From Arcticibacterium luteifluviistationis (GTDB taxonomy: Bacteria > Bacteroidota > Bacteroidia > Cytophagales > Spirosomataceae): a stretch of 64,000 nt of DNA. The position numbers were made by a program, and so were the translations under genes. The notes under the pieces are model-generated. The model was not told where the DNA came from and made no database searches. It saw only the letters and a program-made list of their open reading frames with translations. The first letter of the stretch is position 1; every line of letters begins with the position of its first letter. This document shows positions 17,236 through 27,759 of this stretch, piece after piece. Location of the stretch: positions 2,976,001 through 3,040,000 of the forward strand of contig NZ_CP029480.1 in NCBI RefSeq assembly GCF_003258705.1, in the 5' to 3' direction.

Positions 17236-17660
17236 TATTGTTTTTTTATAGGGTTGTAAATGAATGCCTAAAATAAGACCAAAAAATTAAATTATGCCCT
17301 TATCCTGCTTTATTTAACTATTATCCGACTTAAAATTTAAGCCTAAAATTAATGGCCTGAAGATAATGAAAGAAAAGTCCTAAAAACCGACACAATAGTA
17401 TTGGCATCACTTAATAAGGTGATGGATACTCCAAGATTATTTGGATGTTTATTCCTGCTTCTTCCCAAAGGGTCGTCTAAGAGCTGTTCTTAGTTCGTCA
17501 AAAGGTAGCTCGTTATTTGTCCATAATAAGTATATCTGATTTCATTTTCTTAATAAAATACTAAAGTTAGGCTTTTCAGAAAAGTAGGCTTAGGCGACAT
17601 TGCTTTCAGTTCGCTTAACATTACTTTGACTGTGATTTTTTTTCAAGACCAGACAAAACC
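17236..17660. other. Gene-free stretch between MFS transporter and giant surface gene
   Basis: About 425 bases without a credible gene. On the minus strand around 17457-17543 a short open stretch of about 28 codons (with LPFDELRTALRRPFGKK) ends in a stop and has a protein-like composition, so it may be the remnant of a lost gene. I do not recognise it. The rest is AT-rich and holds the upstream region of the MFS gene. Confidence 0.4.
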
Positions 17661-17696
17661 AAAAAAAATAGGCCAGCCAAATGGCCGACCTATTTT
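17661..17696 (-). terminator. Terminator of the giant surface-protein gene
   Basis: The arms aaaataggccagcc and ggccgacctatttt form a long stem with two weak pairs and a 4-base loop. On the minus strand a run of T follows. It lies 25 bases after the stop codon. Confidence 0.85.
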
Positions 17697-17721
17697 ATTA
17701 ATCAATCTACAATTTCAGATT

Positions 17722-20700
17722 TTAATCACATACTTTTATTTCTGCTCTAAATACTGTTGCGTGCCCAGTGCTAAAACCAGGTTTCAATTCAATAGACTTT
17801 CCTGCTTCATAAATAACATGTGGTGCAGGAGTAAAATTAGAATCACCAACTAGCTTGGTTGACTCAATAGTTTCAGAGGCCTTTATTCTTGCCTTACCGG
17901 TAGTAATTAGTCCCGTCTCTGTTACATTTTGCTCTGCAACTCTTACTTCAACAGAAGTAGATCCACCTGAAGCACAGCTTACAAAGTATGAGGTTGTTAC
18001 ACTTGGACTCAAAGTAACTGTATTTCCTGTGATTGGGCTAGCTCCACCATACCAAGTTAGTACTCCAGTACAACCCGTTGCGGTTAAATCTATAGAAGAT
18101 CCAGGGCAAATGGCTGGTAACTCTGGCGTAATAGTAATAAACGTGCCAGCACCACAATTAACCTTCTCATTAATCACGATTTCGGTTAATTCACTAATAC
18201 AGCCATTCACCGTCTCACAGTACCCGCTATAAGTTCCCGCTACATTCACTGTTTGTGTTCCTGTACTAGATAAGCTTGACACGCTGTTACCTTCATTAAT
18301 AGGAGGTGTACTCCATCTGAAAATATCAGTACTAGTAGAACATGCCCCTGATAATACCACAGACTCTCCTTTACAAATTTCAGTATTATCTGCGGTTATT
18401 GTAGGAACGTCATTAGGGTAAACAGTAATTGAAGTAGTTGCACTGGCTGTGCAAGAACTGCTATTTGTAACCGTAGCAGTATATATCCCACTAGCATCAT
18501 CAGTCGCACTAGTTATCTCTGGATTTTGAAGTACGGAAGAGAAACCGTTTGGTCCACTCCATGAATAACTAACTCCTTCGGTTACATTCAGATTTAAGTC
18601 TTCACCTGCACATATTGGAGCAACAGTCACCACTTCAATTTCAGGTAAAGCATTCACTTCAAATGTAGTTGTTGCTGCAGCGGCAGGGCATATCCCTACA
18701 GGATCATCAGAAGTAATGGTTAATGAAACAGTACCGCTATAACCCGTAGGAGGAGTATAAACAGCCAATGGGTCGTTAGCGTTAGGGGTAAAGGTTCCAC
18801 CGACACTTCCGTCAGTCCAAGTTATAGAAGTGGCAGTACCACTAAATGAACCTGCTAGTGTAACTGAGCCATTCTGGCATATATCTAGATAATCACCTGC
18901 TACTACCATAGCCGCTTCTTTTACTTCCACTGTGAAGCTGCACAAATTAGAGACTACATTACCTGAAGAATCTTTAGCACTATAAGTAACTGTTGTAATC
19001 CCCACATTAAAAGTTTCGGTTCCTGATGTACTACCGTCAAAAGAATTTGCCACTATCACATCTGAAGTAGTTGCTCCACTCAGTTGGTAGGTCAATTCTG
19101 CCATACCACCTTGAACTACACAATTATCAATCAGTTTCACATGATTCCATGAATATTCTGAATCGTCTGAACATATTACTGCATCTGTAGGGCAATCAGC
19201 GAAAGTAGGAGCTTCTACATCATTAACTGTTACATCAAATGTACAGGTAGTTGCCACACTACAATCATTAGTAGCCGATACAGTCACTGTAGTAGTTCCC
19301 ACTGGGAATGCACTTCCACTTACATAATCTGCCGTAGTTGGCAAAATATTCGCTTTTTCTACATTATCTATCCTCAACTTTTCAGCTGCAATAAATGTAA
19401 ACCACATATATCTGTTACCGCCTACTTCCGTAGCTATTACATCAGCTGGTGTATTACTTGTCTCTGTGAAAAGTTTAGTACCACTACCATCCAAAAGACT
19501 CATATCTACTGCTAAACTTCCATCTCCAGCATCTTTAAATAACCACTCATAAGTATACCATCCTGAAGTATTTATTTCATAATGATTTATACTTGCTAAG
19601 TCTTCTCTTTTCGCGAAAGTAGAACCTGTACTTGCTCCAACTAAGATATTCCCAGAAGGATTAGAAGCGTTATGAAAAACAAAGTCTCTACGATGGTCAT
19701 TTGCCTGATTATTGGCTGCAGAAGACACATCCCAGCCGTACGTATTTGCACCTACGGCTGCGTCAGCAAGGTCAATATAAACATCCATTCTATTCCTGAA
19801 TCCATCTCCAAACTCAGTAGAGTAACCACCAATTCTTGAGAAAACCCCGGTTTGAGCATCACCTGTTGTATTAATTTCTCCATGAGAAGAGCCATCAGGA
19901 GAAGTAATGCCGTCCGTACCAGAAGCCACCTTTGCAATAGCACTGTTATAAGGAATCCACGTTTCTGAAGCAGCACTCTCAAATCCATCAACAAAGACAT
20001 TATCAAATGCCATTGGCAAATCAAAGTTTACAACCGCCGAACACATCCCTATCTCATTATCAATTACAACATCTTCTGGGCAATCAACTTCTGCCATGTT
20101 ATCGCCTTGAACCGTAATTAAAATAGTTTTTGCTGCTCCTGTACATGTTTTACCTTCAAAAGTAAAGCTAGGAGTTACTGTTAAGTATGCTGTTTGAGGT
20201 ATTCCACTTGTATTCGTAGCTGAAAAATCAGCAATATCTCCTGAACCAGAGGCTGCCAAACCTATGCTTGGATTAGTGTTAACCCAATCAAAACTTGTAG
20301 CCGCACCAGTAAAAGCCAAGCCTGAGACAGCCCCACCAATACAAACATCCAGGTTCTCAATGATATCTACTGATGGTTTTGGACCAACAGAAATTGTAAA
20401 TGTTTGAGGTGTTCCTGAGCATCCATTGACTGTAGGAGTTACCGTTACATTAGCTGTCAAACCTGTGGTTCCCACATTTTCTGCAGTAAAAGCAAGAATA
20501 TTTCCAGAACCAGAAGCTGCTAAACCTATGTCAGTATTATCATTAGTCCAATCATAGACCACTCCTGAGAGGTTATTTCCAGAAAATGCCACTTCGCTAA
20601 TACTTTCACCTTCGCAAGCTACTATATCTGCTGGGTCATCAACTGTTGGGGTAATTTCTGTCACTACGGTTCCAGATCCTCCCCCTATCACTATTCTCTC

Positions 20701-23700
20701 ATCTACTGTATTTCCAGAATGTACATTGCTTGTTAAGGTTACATTACATAGTTCCGGAGAATTACCGCGTCCAAAATACAAGTCTAACACATCAGCATCA
20801 CTACCGTCACCGGCGGCATTGTCTGTATAAGGTGTATGACCAGCTTGCTGCTGAATTCCTATATCATTATTCGTTAGCGTATTTCCACTAACAATATGAT
20901 TGGTTCCTTCTACCACAATACCAAAACCATCGCTATTGCTACCACTATTAGTTTGTCTATAGCCAGACACTATATTATCTGTTACGCTTACCCCATTTGG
21001 AATATTTACATATCCTGCTGTTGTATTATAACCTCTTCTAAATACTGCAATTCCTGCTCTATCTTTATCATTACCACTTTGAGTGGTCAAGCTTACTGTA
21101 TTATTTGAAACGGTAACTCCACCTGCTGGATTTTTAATTTCAATACCATATCTACCTCCACCAGTAATAATGTTATTATCAATAATGTTAGAACCCGTTA
21201 GTTCATTCAAACCAGATAAGCCCATTCCATTATCTCCTATTCCAATATCGATAGTATTGTTAGATATATTGACAGCCGAGGCTGTACCATCTTGAAGTTC
21301 AATTCCACAGCAGTTGTTATTATTAACTGTGTTTCCTGTAATGGTTATATTTTCTTTAAACCCATTCCAGATCACAATTCCTCTAGCACCAGTGGTATGT
21401 CCTTCTATCAAAGAGTTCGTAATGTTGACTCCATTTATTGGCCCGTTGGCATAAATCCCAGACCCTCCTACATTATCCTTAATGGCAACTTTATTAATAC
21501 TTAAACCATTATTACCTCCTATGGCATAAATACCCGCATCAGCATTTCCATTAACACCATTAAAGTTTTGAACCGTTAGGTTACTGATATTTACATTTTC
21601 AACACCATTAGCAATGTGAATTCCATCTCCAACACCTACCAGACCTGTTCCATCTATAATTTGTAAAGAGCTATCTGCTCCTGCACCTTGTAGGGTCAAC
21701 GACTTGTCTATCAATACTCGCTCGTTATAAGTACCAGCACAAACTTCAATAACATCACCCGCGGTGGCATCATCTACAGCTGCTTGTATTGTGGCATAAC
21801 CTTGAATTTTATTAAGGTTAGACACAGGTAAGGAAATTACTTCCGCCGTTGTGGTTACACTTGAACCATTATTGTCAGAAACAGTAACAGTATAAGTACC
21901 AGCATCCAATCCTGTAATAGAGTATGGACTACTTACATCACTAGCTGAACCACCACCTGTCCATGAGAAGGCAAACGGTGTTGTTCCACCCGTGAAAGTA
22001 ACTTCTATTGAACCTTTAGATGTACATAACTCTGGACTTGATACAGCACTAGCAATTACTAATTGTGAGCCTGAACAATCTCCTGTTGGCTGGAAACCTA
22101 TTCCTACTCCATCTCCTCCGTCAGTCAAATATGGACTAAAGATTATGTTTGCGGTAGCTTTACTTAAGACTTTTCCCGTTATCCCATTATCTTCTATCTC
22201 ATTATAAACCGCCGTTCCAAACCAGTTGCAACCCAATGTGGTGGTTGTTCCAGGAACGTAATTCACAACACCGTATCCAAGATTTGAAGTACCAACATTT
22301 GTAAATGAAGTAGTTTCAAAGCTGTTGTTTTCTACCGTAACTGTTGATACAAATGCATTGTTTTCAAACTTCAAGCCATTCAAATCGTAACCTCCACCAG
22401 CTTTATCTGAACCTTTAGTACTAGTAAGGTTTGAAACTTTATTTCCAGTTACAATCGCATCTTCTGTATTTCCTTCCAAACCAATGGCAGTGGCTACAAA
22501 ACCAGAAATATTAGATATTTCATTATTGCTTATTAAAGCGTTCACTACTTTACCGGTATTGGTTAGATAATTGGAATTCCCACCAACATTCATTTGAATA
22601 CCATAAGCTATCTTTCCTGTTGGCCAGCCTCCATCATTTACAGTAACATTACTGATGATGTTTCTCTTAATATCTAATCCTGTTAGAACACCAGTTGAGG
22701 TAGATTGTAAAACACCAATCGCACTAGAACTATATCCAGTAAGACTTGTGCTGCTTATATCATTTATGCAGTTATCTGAGATATTAATATCGCTATTATT
22801 AGTACTTCCTACAGTATAAATTACCGCATGAATATTCCCTCCCGTAAATGAAGTACCTACGTCATGAATATTATTATATACGACACTTGAGTTTGAAACT
22901 TTCCCAATAACAACGGCATTGGAACTGGCAGGTGCCGTTATTTCAAAACCGTTGATAACTACATTATCTGCCGTAATATTAAATGGTAATCCTGATGTTA
23001 CTGAAACAATTGACTCTGGGTTTCTTGTTCCGCCACAATCTGTATCAGCGTTGGCTCCTAGAATTATTACTTCTTTATTTACAACTACATTTTCATTATA
23101 TGTACCTGCCGCCGCCACAATAGCATTGCCAGAAGATGCTGCGTCGACTGCATCTTGAATATCAAAATATGAGCTTAAAGGACTTGCTAATGTATTATCT
23201 GCATATAATCGTACTGGACCAACTCCCTCACAACTTGCAGCCACTGGCTGAAAACCAAGTAAAACTAAATCATCATCTGTGCCATTTGTAGAAAATGGTA
23301 GAAGGGCAACATCTCCGCTTACTTGCGAATTCACTGTGGCAGCTTCTGTAGTGCCAAACCAGTTACAGGTTGCACTTAACTCGCCCGTACCTCCATGGTA
23401 TATTGATTTACCACCAGCTAAACCAGTTATACTGTTTTCTGTAATGCTTATGGTCTTACCCGTAATGTCTTCACCATCCTTTACAACAATTCCGTTATAC
23501 CCTCCAGTTATTTCGTTATTAGAGATTGTTACTGCTCCTGTAAAGTCAGAACCGTATAGTCTAATAGCTCCTCTATCCGTAGCTTGAGCTACCCTGTTGG
23601 CATCATTTATTTTGTTGTTTATAACAGTTGCGTTGCCATGGCTTCCAGAAATCTGTATCCCTTGAGCTCCTGTACCATCTATAGTATTACCTGAAACAGT

Positions 23701-26700
23701 AGCTGTACCTGATGTACCTGAATCATGGATAATCATAGCTGCGTAAGCAACATCACTAACCGAATTATCTGTTATCGTAACATTTGGTATTGAGGAAATA
23801 AATATTGCATTAGATGAACTCGAAACATTGATATCCTCAAATTTATTATCTGTAGCAATAAAGTTATTCCACACAGTATTATTCTCGACATATAATGCCA
23901 TAGAATTCAATACCCAATTTTCCTTAAACGTAAAATTCGATGTTTTGGGGAAAGTATTATTATTATTGACTATTGGTGCTGTACCATCTAACTTAAATCC
24001 GCTTATTGTAACATCCGTATTTTCTGTAGCTATCGTTAATGTTTTACCACTTGGAACCAGAATAGCTTCGGCAACTCTACCTAAGCCATTTGGAGAAATC
24101 CCTGCATTAGGACCGTGTAAGGTTAATGACTTATTAATATTAATCGACTCATCATACGTTCCAGCCACCACTTCAATTCCATTTCCAGATGACGCAGCAT
24201 CTATCCCTTCTTGAATACTGAAGAATGAATTTACAAGTGTGGTAAATGAATTATCCGTATATAACCTTACCGGCCCTACTCCATTACAGCTTCCAGCTAC
24301 CGGTTGAAAACCTTCTGTATTTAAATCATCATCTGTGCCATTGGTAATAAATGATAAAAAGTTAACATCGCCGCTAATTTGTGCTTTAATTAACTCAAAG
24401 TCTGTCGTACCAAACCAGTTACAAGATGAACTTAATTCCCCTGTTCCACCATGATATATAGCTTTACCACCAGCTAGACTTGTAATGCTGTTTTCTGTAA
24501 TGCTTATGGTCTTACCCGTAATGTCTTCACCATCCTTTACAACAATTCCGTTATACCCTCCAGCTATTTCGTTATTAGAGATTGTTACTGTTCCTGTAAA
24601 ATCAGAACCGTATAGTCGAATAGCTCCTCTATCTGCCGCTTGCGATACCCTGTTGGCATCATTTATTTTATTGTTTATAACAGTTGCATTGCCTTGGATT
24701 CCAGAAACTTGTATCCCTTGAGCTCCTGTACCATCTATCGTATTACCTGAAACAGTAACTGCACCTGATGTACCTGAATCATGAATAATCATGGCAGCAT
24801 AGGCTACATCACTAAACGAATTATCCGTTATCGTAACATTTGGTATGGAGGAAACAAATACTGCATTAGACGAACCTGAAATATTGATATCCTCAAATTT
24901 GTTGTCGCTAACTGTAAGGCTATTCCAAACAGTATTGTTCTCTACATATACCGCCATGGAATTTATTACCGTATTTTCTTTAAACGTAAAATTTGATGTT
25001 TTCGGGAATGCAATATTATTATTCGTTATTGCTGCCGTACCATTTAACGTAAAGCCGCTTATGGTAACATCCGTATTTTCGGTATCTATCCTTAATTTTT
25101 TGCCACTTGGAACCAGAATAGCTTCGGCAACTCTGTTTACTCCATTTGGAGAAATTCCTGCGTTAGGACCATCTAAGGTTAATGACTTATTAATATTAAC
25201 AGACTCATCATACGTTCCGGCTGCAACATTAACTGTATCACCTCCTACTGCAACATCAATACCTTGCTGAATACCAAGGGTATTTGTGGTTACAAAATCA
25301 TTATTAGCCTTAACACTTACAAAGCCCAAAGCGTTATCATCCAATTTATGGGTAATCTTATCTTCGATTGCAAAGTTTTCAGCCAAGCTTGCCGTTGCAC
25401 CCATTTTCCCATCAAAGGAAGCTGCAGTGGCATCAAAATCATTAATATTTGCCGTGACTGCAATATAATGCCCGCTTTGGCCAGTAAATACAACATTGCC
25501 AACTGGCGAATTTAGCTTGGCTGAAGCACTGTCAACCTTAAGCCCAATGACACCACCGTTAATGATTATGCCCGAACCTAAAGTTGCTTCTACCGCAGCA
25601 TGCGTACTTTCAGGGCTATCCAACAAACGAATACCAGTACCAGTCGCATTGGGTACGATGGTAACTCCTGAAATTGATGCATGTGCTCCATTGCTAGCGT
25701 CTGTACTATAGCCATCAAAATTGTTTAGAAAAATCCCAGTATTAACATTTGAAATAGTTCCTCCGGATATGGCCACGGGAACATCGCTTTTAACGTTCCA
25801 AACCTCAATACCTTCAGTTGTGGTGCTTAGGTCTACTCCTGCTCCATCAATAATGTTATTTTCCACCAATCCTGTGGCATTACTCAGGCTAGAAACTAAA
25901 ATCCCATCCCATGAAGGCTCTTCCGTACTCGCCTTTGCTGTAATTGTATTATTTGAAACGGTTAGTGGTTCCACAGCAGGCCCAGTATGAAGATTGTAGA
26001 AAATACCTCTTTTTCTTGCCTCAATACTATTATTATCAATTACCTGATACATAGCATCGTCAGGGTTTGCTAAATGAAAATTACCTGTTTGTATTCCAAG
26101 CCTAACATTTGTTATTACATTATCTGTAATTCGTGCATATTGACTGTTGTACAATAGTATTGCTCCTCCCCATTTAGCTATTGAAGAACTAACATCATAA
26201 GTACCTAAATCCATAAATAAATTATCATGTATTAGGTGGCCTGAACTAGCGGGAGCACTGTAGCTGCCTCCAAATAAACTAATACCAAAATATGAGAGGT
26301 TTTGAACAATATTATTTTGAACTTTTAGATTACTAAGATTATCCTCGTAAATAGTAATTCCCTCGGCTGCATCAATATCAGCGGTTGTGGTACTAGCATA
26401 ACCACTGGCTATTGTTGAATTATCGCCGTCTATCGTAAAACCATCAATAGAAACATTCGAAGAAACCACATGGAATATTTCGCCAGAAGCGATAGCCGCT
26501 ACTCCTGGAACTATAACTGCCTCAGCATTTCTACTACCTGTATTTGGTGAAATACCATAATTAGGCCCTCGAATATCTAATTCTTTATTAACTATCACAT
26601 TCTCAGCATACGTTCCTGCATCTACTGTGATTACATCACCATCTTCTGTTGCTGCATCATCTATGGCCTCTTGAATTGTTAGGAAGCTCGTACCTCGATT

Positions 26701-27711
26701 AACATTTACTACTGGTATTGGCTTCACCAGACCACTTAATGCCACCTTTAAATCTGCTGCCAAAGTAAAACCACCGCCAGTCATTGTTAAATTTCCACTT
26801 TGAGAACCTACAGATGCAGCAGCGGCTATTCTTACGTAAACCATTGTATTAACACTACCTAATGTAGGGCTAATACTTAAAGTGCTATTAAAATTGGTGT
26901 TGTCAGTTGAAATTTCAAACCCCGAAGGAGCCGTTAACACAATTGGTGATGCTGTAAGTCCATCACCTTTAACTAAATACGATTGAGAAGTACTTGCGAA
27001 ACCTAGAAAATTCTCAAAACCTGAAAGTGCCAAGGTTTCTGAACCAAGTATGCTTCCATTAACAGCAAAATCAGAACCAGCATTAACATTATATATGTAA
27101 AAGGTCCCAGATGAACCCGTAGCACCATATGGTATGATTTTAAAATCTACCGAAGCATTCACATTCTGCAAATCGGCATCGGCGTTTAAAGTAAGCTTTG
27201 GCGTAACACCCGCACCACCAGCAGAACTACTACCAAAATTAAATGGACCTTGCGAAATTCCAGAAAATGGTGCACTATTTACTGAATATTGTAATCTTCC
27301 ATTTTCTGGACCAGTACCCGATCTCCTATATGAAAAGGGATCTATGTTAGAAAATGAAACTGCAAATCCAGGTTTAGGCGAAACACTAAATGTTATTACT
27401 TTATCATTTGCAATGGCATTAGTATGGGTTAAATCCCAGTCTGTTCCTCCCCAGCCATTTGCCGCTGCTGAACCAGATGTGCCTACATTAGCACCTCTTG
27501 TAAATCCAGTAACGTTTATGTTTGAATTATTTCCCGATGGACTTAACCCATCAGTTCCATAGTTAGTTACTCCATTAACATCCCAGCTAACTAGGGTCGT
27601 TTGGGCATAAGAAAAATTGACCAAACCCATTGTCAATAAAAAAAGGACAGATCGGAAAAGCAATTTTTGTTTTATAAGTAATCGTTGGGGGGGGGTAAAA
27701 GTTAGATTCAT
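17722..27711 (-). CDS. Giant secreted beta-helix repeat protein with PKD/HYR/Ig modules
   Basis: The 3,329-residue protein has a signal peptide at about residues 14-37 (LLFRSVLFLLTMGLVNFSYAQ region). Residues 38-330 are beta-sandwich modules. From about 335 to 2340 there are at least five right-handed parallel beta-helix (NosD/pectate-lyase-like) units, each opening with a TIQEAIDDA-like segment, AGTYxENVxVNK, and then many short NNxI/GNxI coils. Two units (about 808-1158 and 1159-1510) are near copies. PKD-like domains (about 2360-2535), an HYR domain split by a roughly 230-residue jelly-roll-like insert (about 2540-2830), a second HYR (about 2830-2930), Ig-like modules, and a C-terminal 3-coathanger-stack type domain (GKSIELKPGF ... 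FRAEIKVCD) follow. I infer a surface adhesin or matrix protein. A C9 tract lies at codons 6-9. A LytTR gene lies 48 bases upstream. Confidence 0.9.
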   Translation of the reverse strand: MNLTFTPPQRLLIKQKLLFRSVLFLLTMGLVNFSYAQTTLVSWDVNGVTNYGTDGLSPSGNNSNINVTGFTRGANVGTSGSAAANGWGGTDWDLTHTNAIANDKVITFSVSPKPGFAVSFSNIDPFSYRRSGTGPENGRLQYSVNSAPFSGISQGPFNFGSSSAGGAGVTPKLTLNADADLQNVNASVDFKIIPYGATGSSGTFYIYNVNAGSDFAVNGSILGSETLALSGFENFLGFASTSQSYLVKGDGLTASPIVLTAPSGFEISTDNTNFNSTLSISPTLGSVNTMVYVRIAAAASVGSQSGNLTMTGGGFTLAADLKVALSGLVKPIPVVNVNRGTSFLTIQEAIDDAATEDGDVITVDAGTYAENVIVNKELDIRGPNYGISPNTGSRNAEAVIVPGVAAIASGEIFHVVSSNVSIDGFTIDGDNSTIASGYASTTTADIDAAEGITIYEDNLSNLKVQNNIVQNLSYFGISLFGGSYSAPASSGHLIHDNLFMDLGTYDVSSSIAKWGGAILLYNSQYARITDNVITNVRLGIQTGNFHLANPDDAMYQVIDNNSIEARKRGIFYNLHTGPAVEPLTVSNNTITAKASTEEPSWDGILVSSLSNATGLVENNIIDGAGVDLSTTTEGIEVWNVKSDVPVAISGGTISNVNTGIFLNNFDGYSTDASNGAHASISGVTIVPNATGTGIRLLDSPESTHAAVEATLGSGIIINGGVIGLKVDSASAKLNSPVGNVVFTGQSGHYIAVTANINDFDATAASFDGKMGATASLAENFAIEDKITHKLDDNALGFVSVKANNDFVTTNTLGIQQGIDVAVGGDTVNVAAGTYDESVNINKSLTLDGPNAGISPNGVNRVAEAILVPSGKKLRIDTENTDVTISGFTLNGTAAITNNNIAFPKTSNFTFKENTVINSMAVYVENNTVWNSLTVSDNKFEDINISGSSNAVFVSSIPNVTITDNSFSDVAYAAMIIHDSGTSGAVTVSGNTIDGTGAQGIQVSGIQGNATVINNKINDANRVSQAADRGAIRLYGSDFTGTVTISNNEIAGGYNGIVVKDGEDITGKTISITENSITSLAGGKAIYHGGTGELSSSCNWFGTTDFELIKAQISGDVNFLSFITNGTDDDLNTEGFQPVAGSCNGVGPVRLYTDNSFTTLVNSFFSIQEGIDAASSGNGIEVVAGTYDESININKSLTLHGPNAGISPNGLGRVAEAILVPSGKTLTIATENTDVTISGFKLDGTAPIVNNNNTFPKTSNFTFKENWVLNSMALYVENNTVWNNFIATDNKFEDINVSSSSNAIFISSIPNVTITDNSVSDVAYAAMIIHDSGTSGTATVSGNTIDGTGAQGIQISGSHGNATVINNKINDANRVAQATDRGAIRLYGSDFTGAVTISNNEITGGYNGIVVKDGEDITGKTISITENSITGLAGGKSIYHGGTGELSATCNWFGTTEAATVNSQVSGDVALLPFSTNGTDDDLVLLGFQPVAASCEGVGPVRLYADNTLASPLSSYFDIQDAVDAASSGNAIVAAAGTYNENVVVNKEVIILGANADTDCGGTRNPESIVSVTSGLPFNITADNVVINGFEITAPASSNAVVIGKVSNSSVVYNNIHDVGTSFTGGNIHAVIYTVGSTNNSDINISDNCINDISSTSLTGYSSSAIGVLQSTSTGVLTGLDIKRNIISNVTVNDGGWPTGKIAYGIQMNVGGNSNYLTNTGKVVNALISNNEISNISGFVATAIGLEGNTEDAIVTGNKVSNLTSTKGSDKAGGGYDLNGLKFENNAFVSTVTVENNSFETTSFTNVGTSNLGYGVVNYVPGTTTTLGCNWFGTAVYNEIEDNGITGKVLSKATANIIFSPYLTDGGDGVGIGFQPTGDCSGSQLVIASAVSSPELCTSKGSIEVTFTGGTTPFAFSWTGGGSASDVSSPYSITGLDAGTYTVTVSDNNGSSVTTTAEVISLPVSNLNKIQGYATIQAAVDDATAGDVIEVCAGTYNERVLIDKSLTLQGAGADSSLQIIDGTGLVGVGDGIHIANGVENVNISNLTVQNFNGVNGNADAGIYAIGGNNGLSINKVAIKDNVGGSGIYANGPINGVNITNSLIEGHTTGARGIVIWNGFKENITITGNTVNNNNCCGIELQDGTASAVNISNNTIDIGIGDNGMGLSGLNELTGSNIIDNNIITGGGRYGIEIKNPAGGVTVSNNTVSLTTQSGNDKDRAGIAVFRRGYNTTAGYVNIPNGVSVTDNIVSGYRQTNSGSNSDGFGIVVEGTNHIVSGNTLTNNDIGIQQQAGHTPYTDNAAGDGSDADVLDLYFGRGNSPELCNVTLTSNVHSGNTVDERIVIGGGSGTVVTEITPTVDDPADIVACEGESISEVAFSGNNLSGVVYDWTNDNTDIGLAASGSGNILAFTAENVGTTGLTANVTVTPTVNGCSGTPQTFTISVGPKPSVDIIENLDVCIGGAVSGLAFTGAATSFDWVNTNPSIGLAASGSGDIADFSATNTSGIPQTAYLTVTPSFTFEGKTCTGAAKTILITVQGDNMAEVDCPEDVVIDNEIGMCSAVVNFDLPMAFDNVFVDGFESAASETWIPYNSAIAKVASGTDGITSPDGSSHGEINTTGDAQTGVFSRIGGYSTEFGDGFRNRMDVYIDLADAAVGANTYGWDVSSAANNQANDHRRDFVFHNASNPSGNILVGASTGSTFAKREDLASINHYEINTSGWYTYEWLFKDAGDGSLAVDMSLLDGSGTKLFTETSNTPADVIATEVGGNRYMWFTFIAAEKLRIDNVEKANILPTTADYVSGSAFPVGTTTVTVSATNDCSVATTCTFDVTVNDVEAPTFADCPTDAVICSDDSEYSWNHVKLIDNCVVQGGMAELTYQLSGATTSDVIVANSFDGSTSGTETFNVGITTVTYSAKDSSGNVVSNLCSFTVEVKEAAMVVAGDYLDICQNGSVTLAGSFSGTATSITWTDGSVGGTFTPNANDPLAVYTPPTGYSGTVSLTITSDDPVGICPAAAATTTFEVNALPEIEVVTVAPICAGEDLNLNVTEGVSYSWSGPNGFSSVLQNPEITSATDDASGIYTATVTNSSSCTASATTSITVYPNDVPTITADNTEICKGESVVLSGACSTSTDIFRWSTPPINEGNSVSSLSSTGTQTVNVAGTYSGYCETVNGCISELTEIVINEKVNCGAGTFITITPELPAICPGSSIDLTATGCTGVLTWYGGASPITGNTVTLSPSVTTSYFVSCASGGSTSVEVRVAEQNVTETGLITTGKARIKASETIESTKLVGDSNFTPAPHVIYEAGKSIELKPGFSTGHATVFRAEIKVCD
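23178..25289 (-). repeat. Tandem 1,056-bp coding repeat (two units) in the giant gene
   Basis: Two adjacent units of about 1,056 bp (352 codons) are strongly similar at DNA level; for example accaccagct occurs at 23410 and again at 24466, in the same context. The encoded units share long runs such as AAMIIHDSGTSG, GAIRLYGSDFTG and GIVVKDGEDITGKTISITEN. The unit borders are approximate. Unequal crossing-over could change the copy number in frame. Confidence 0.8.
27687..27695 (-). repeat. C9 homopolymer tract in codons 6-9 of the giant gene
   Basis: The coding strand has nine consecutive C directly after the first five codons (MNLTF, then TPPQ). Such a run is unusual in this AT-rich sequence. 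A change of one base would shift the frame before the signal peptide, so it is a candidate contingency (phase-variation) tract. Confidence 0.7.
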
Positions 27712-27759
27712 CTCAATAGTTTTTTGGGTAGTTAAATATGAATAGTAGAATAGAAATCT

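Noticed and set aside
23178-25289. Repeats in the giant gene as a CRISPR or insertion-sequence pair
   Set aside because: The units are long, coding and in frame, and lie within one continuous protein.
17855-27562. Many plus-strand open frames of 60-142 codons opposite the giant gene
   Set aside because: They follow the repeated codon pattern of the giant gene in antisense, have no family features and no ribosome-binding context. The long minus-strand frame with signal peptide and domains explains the region.
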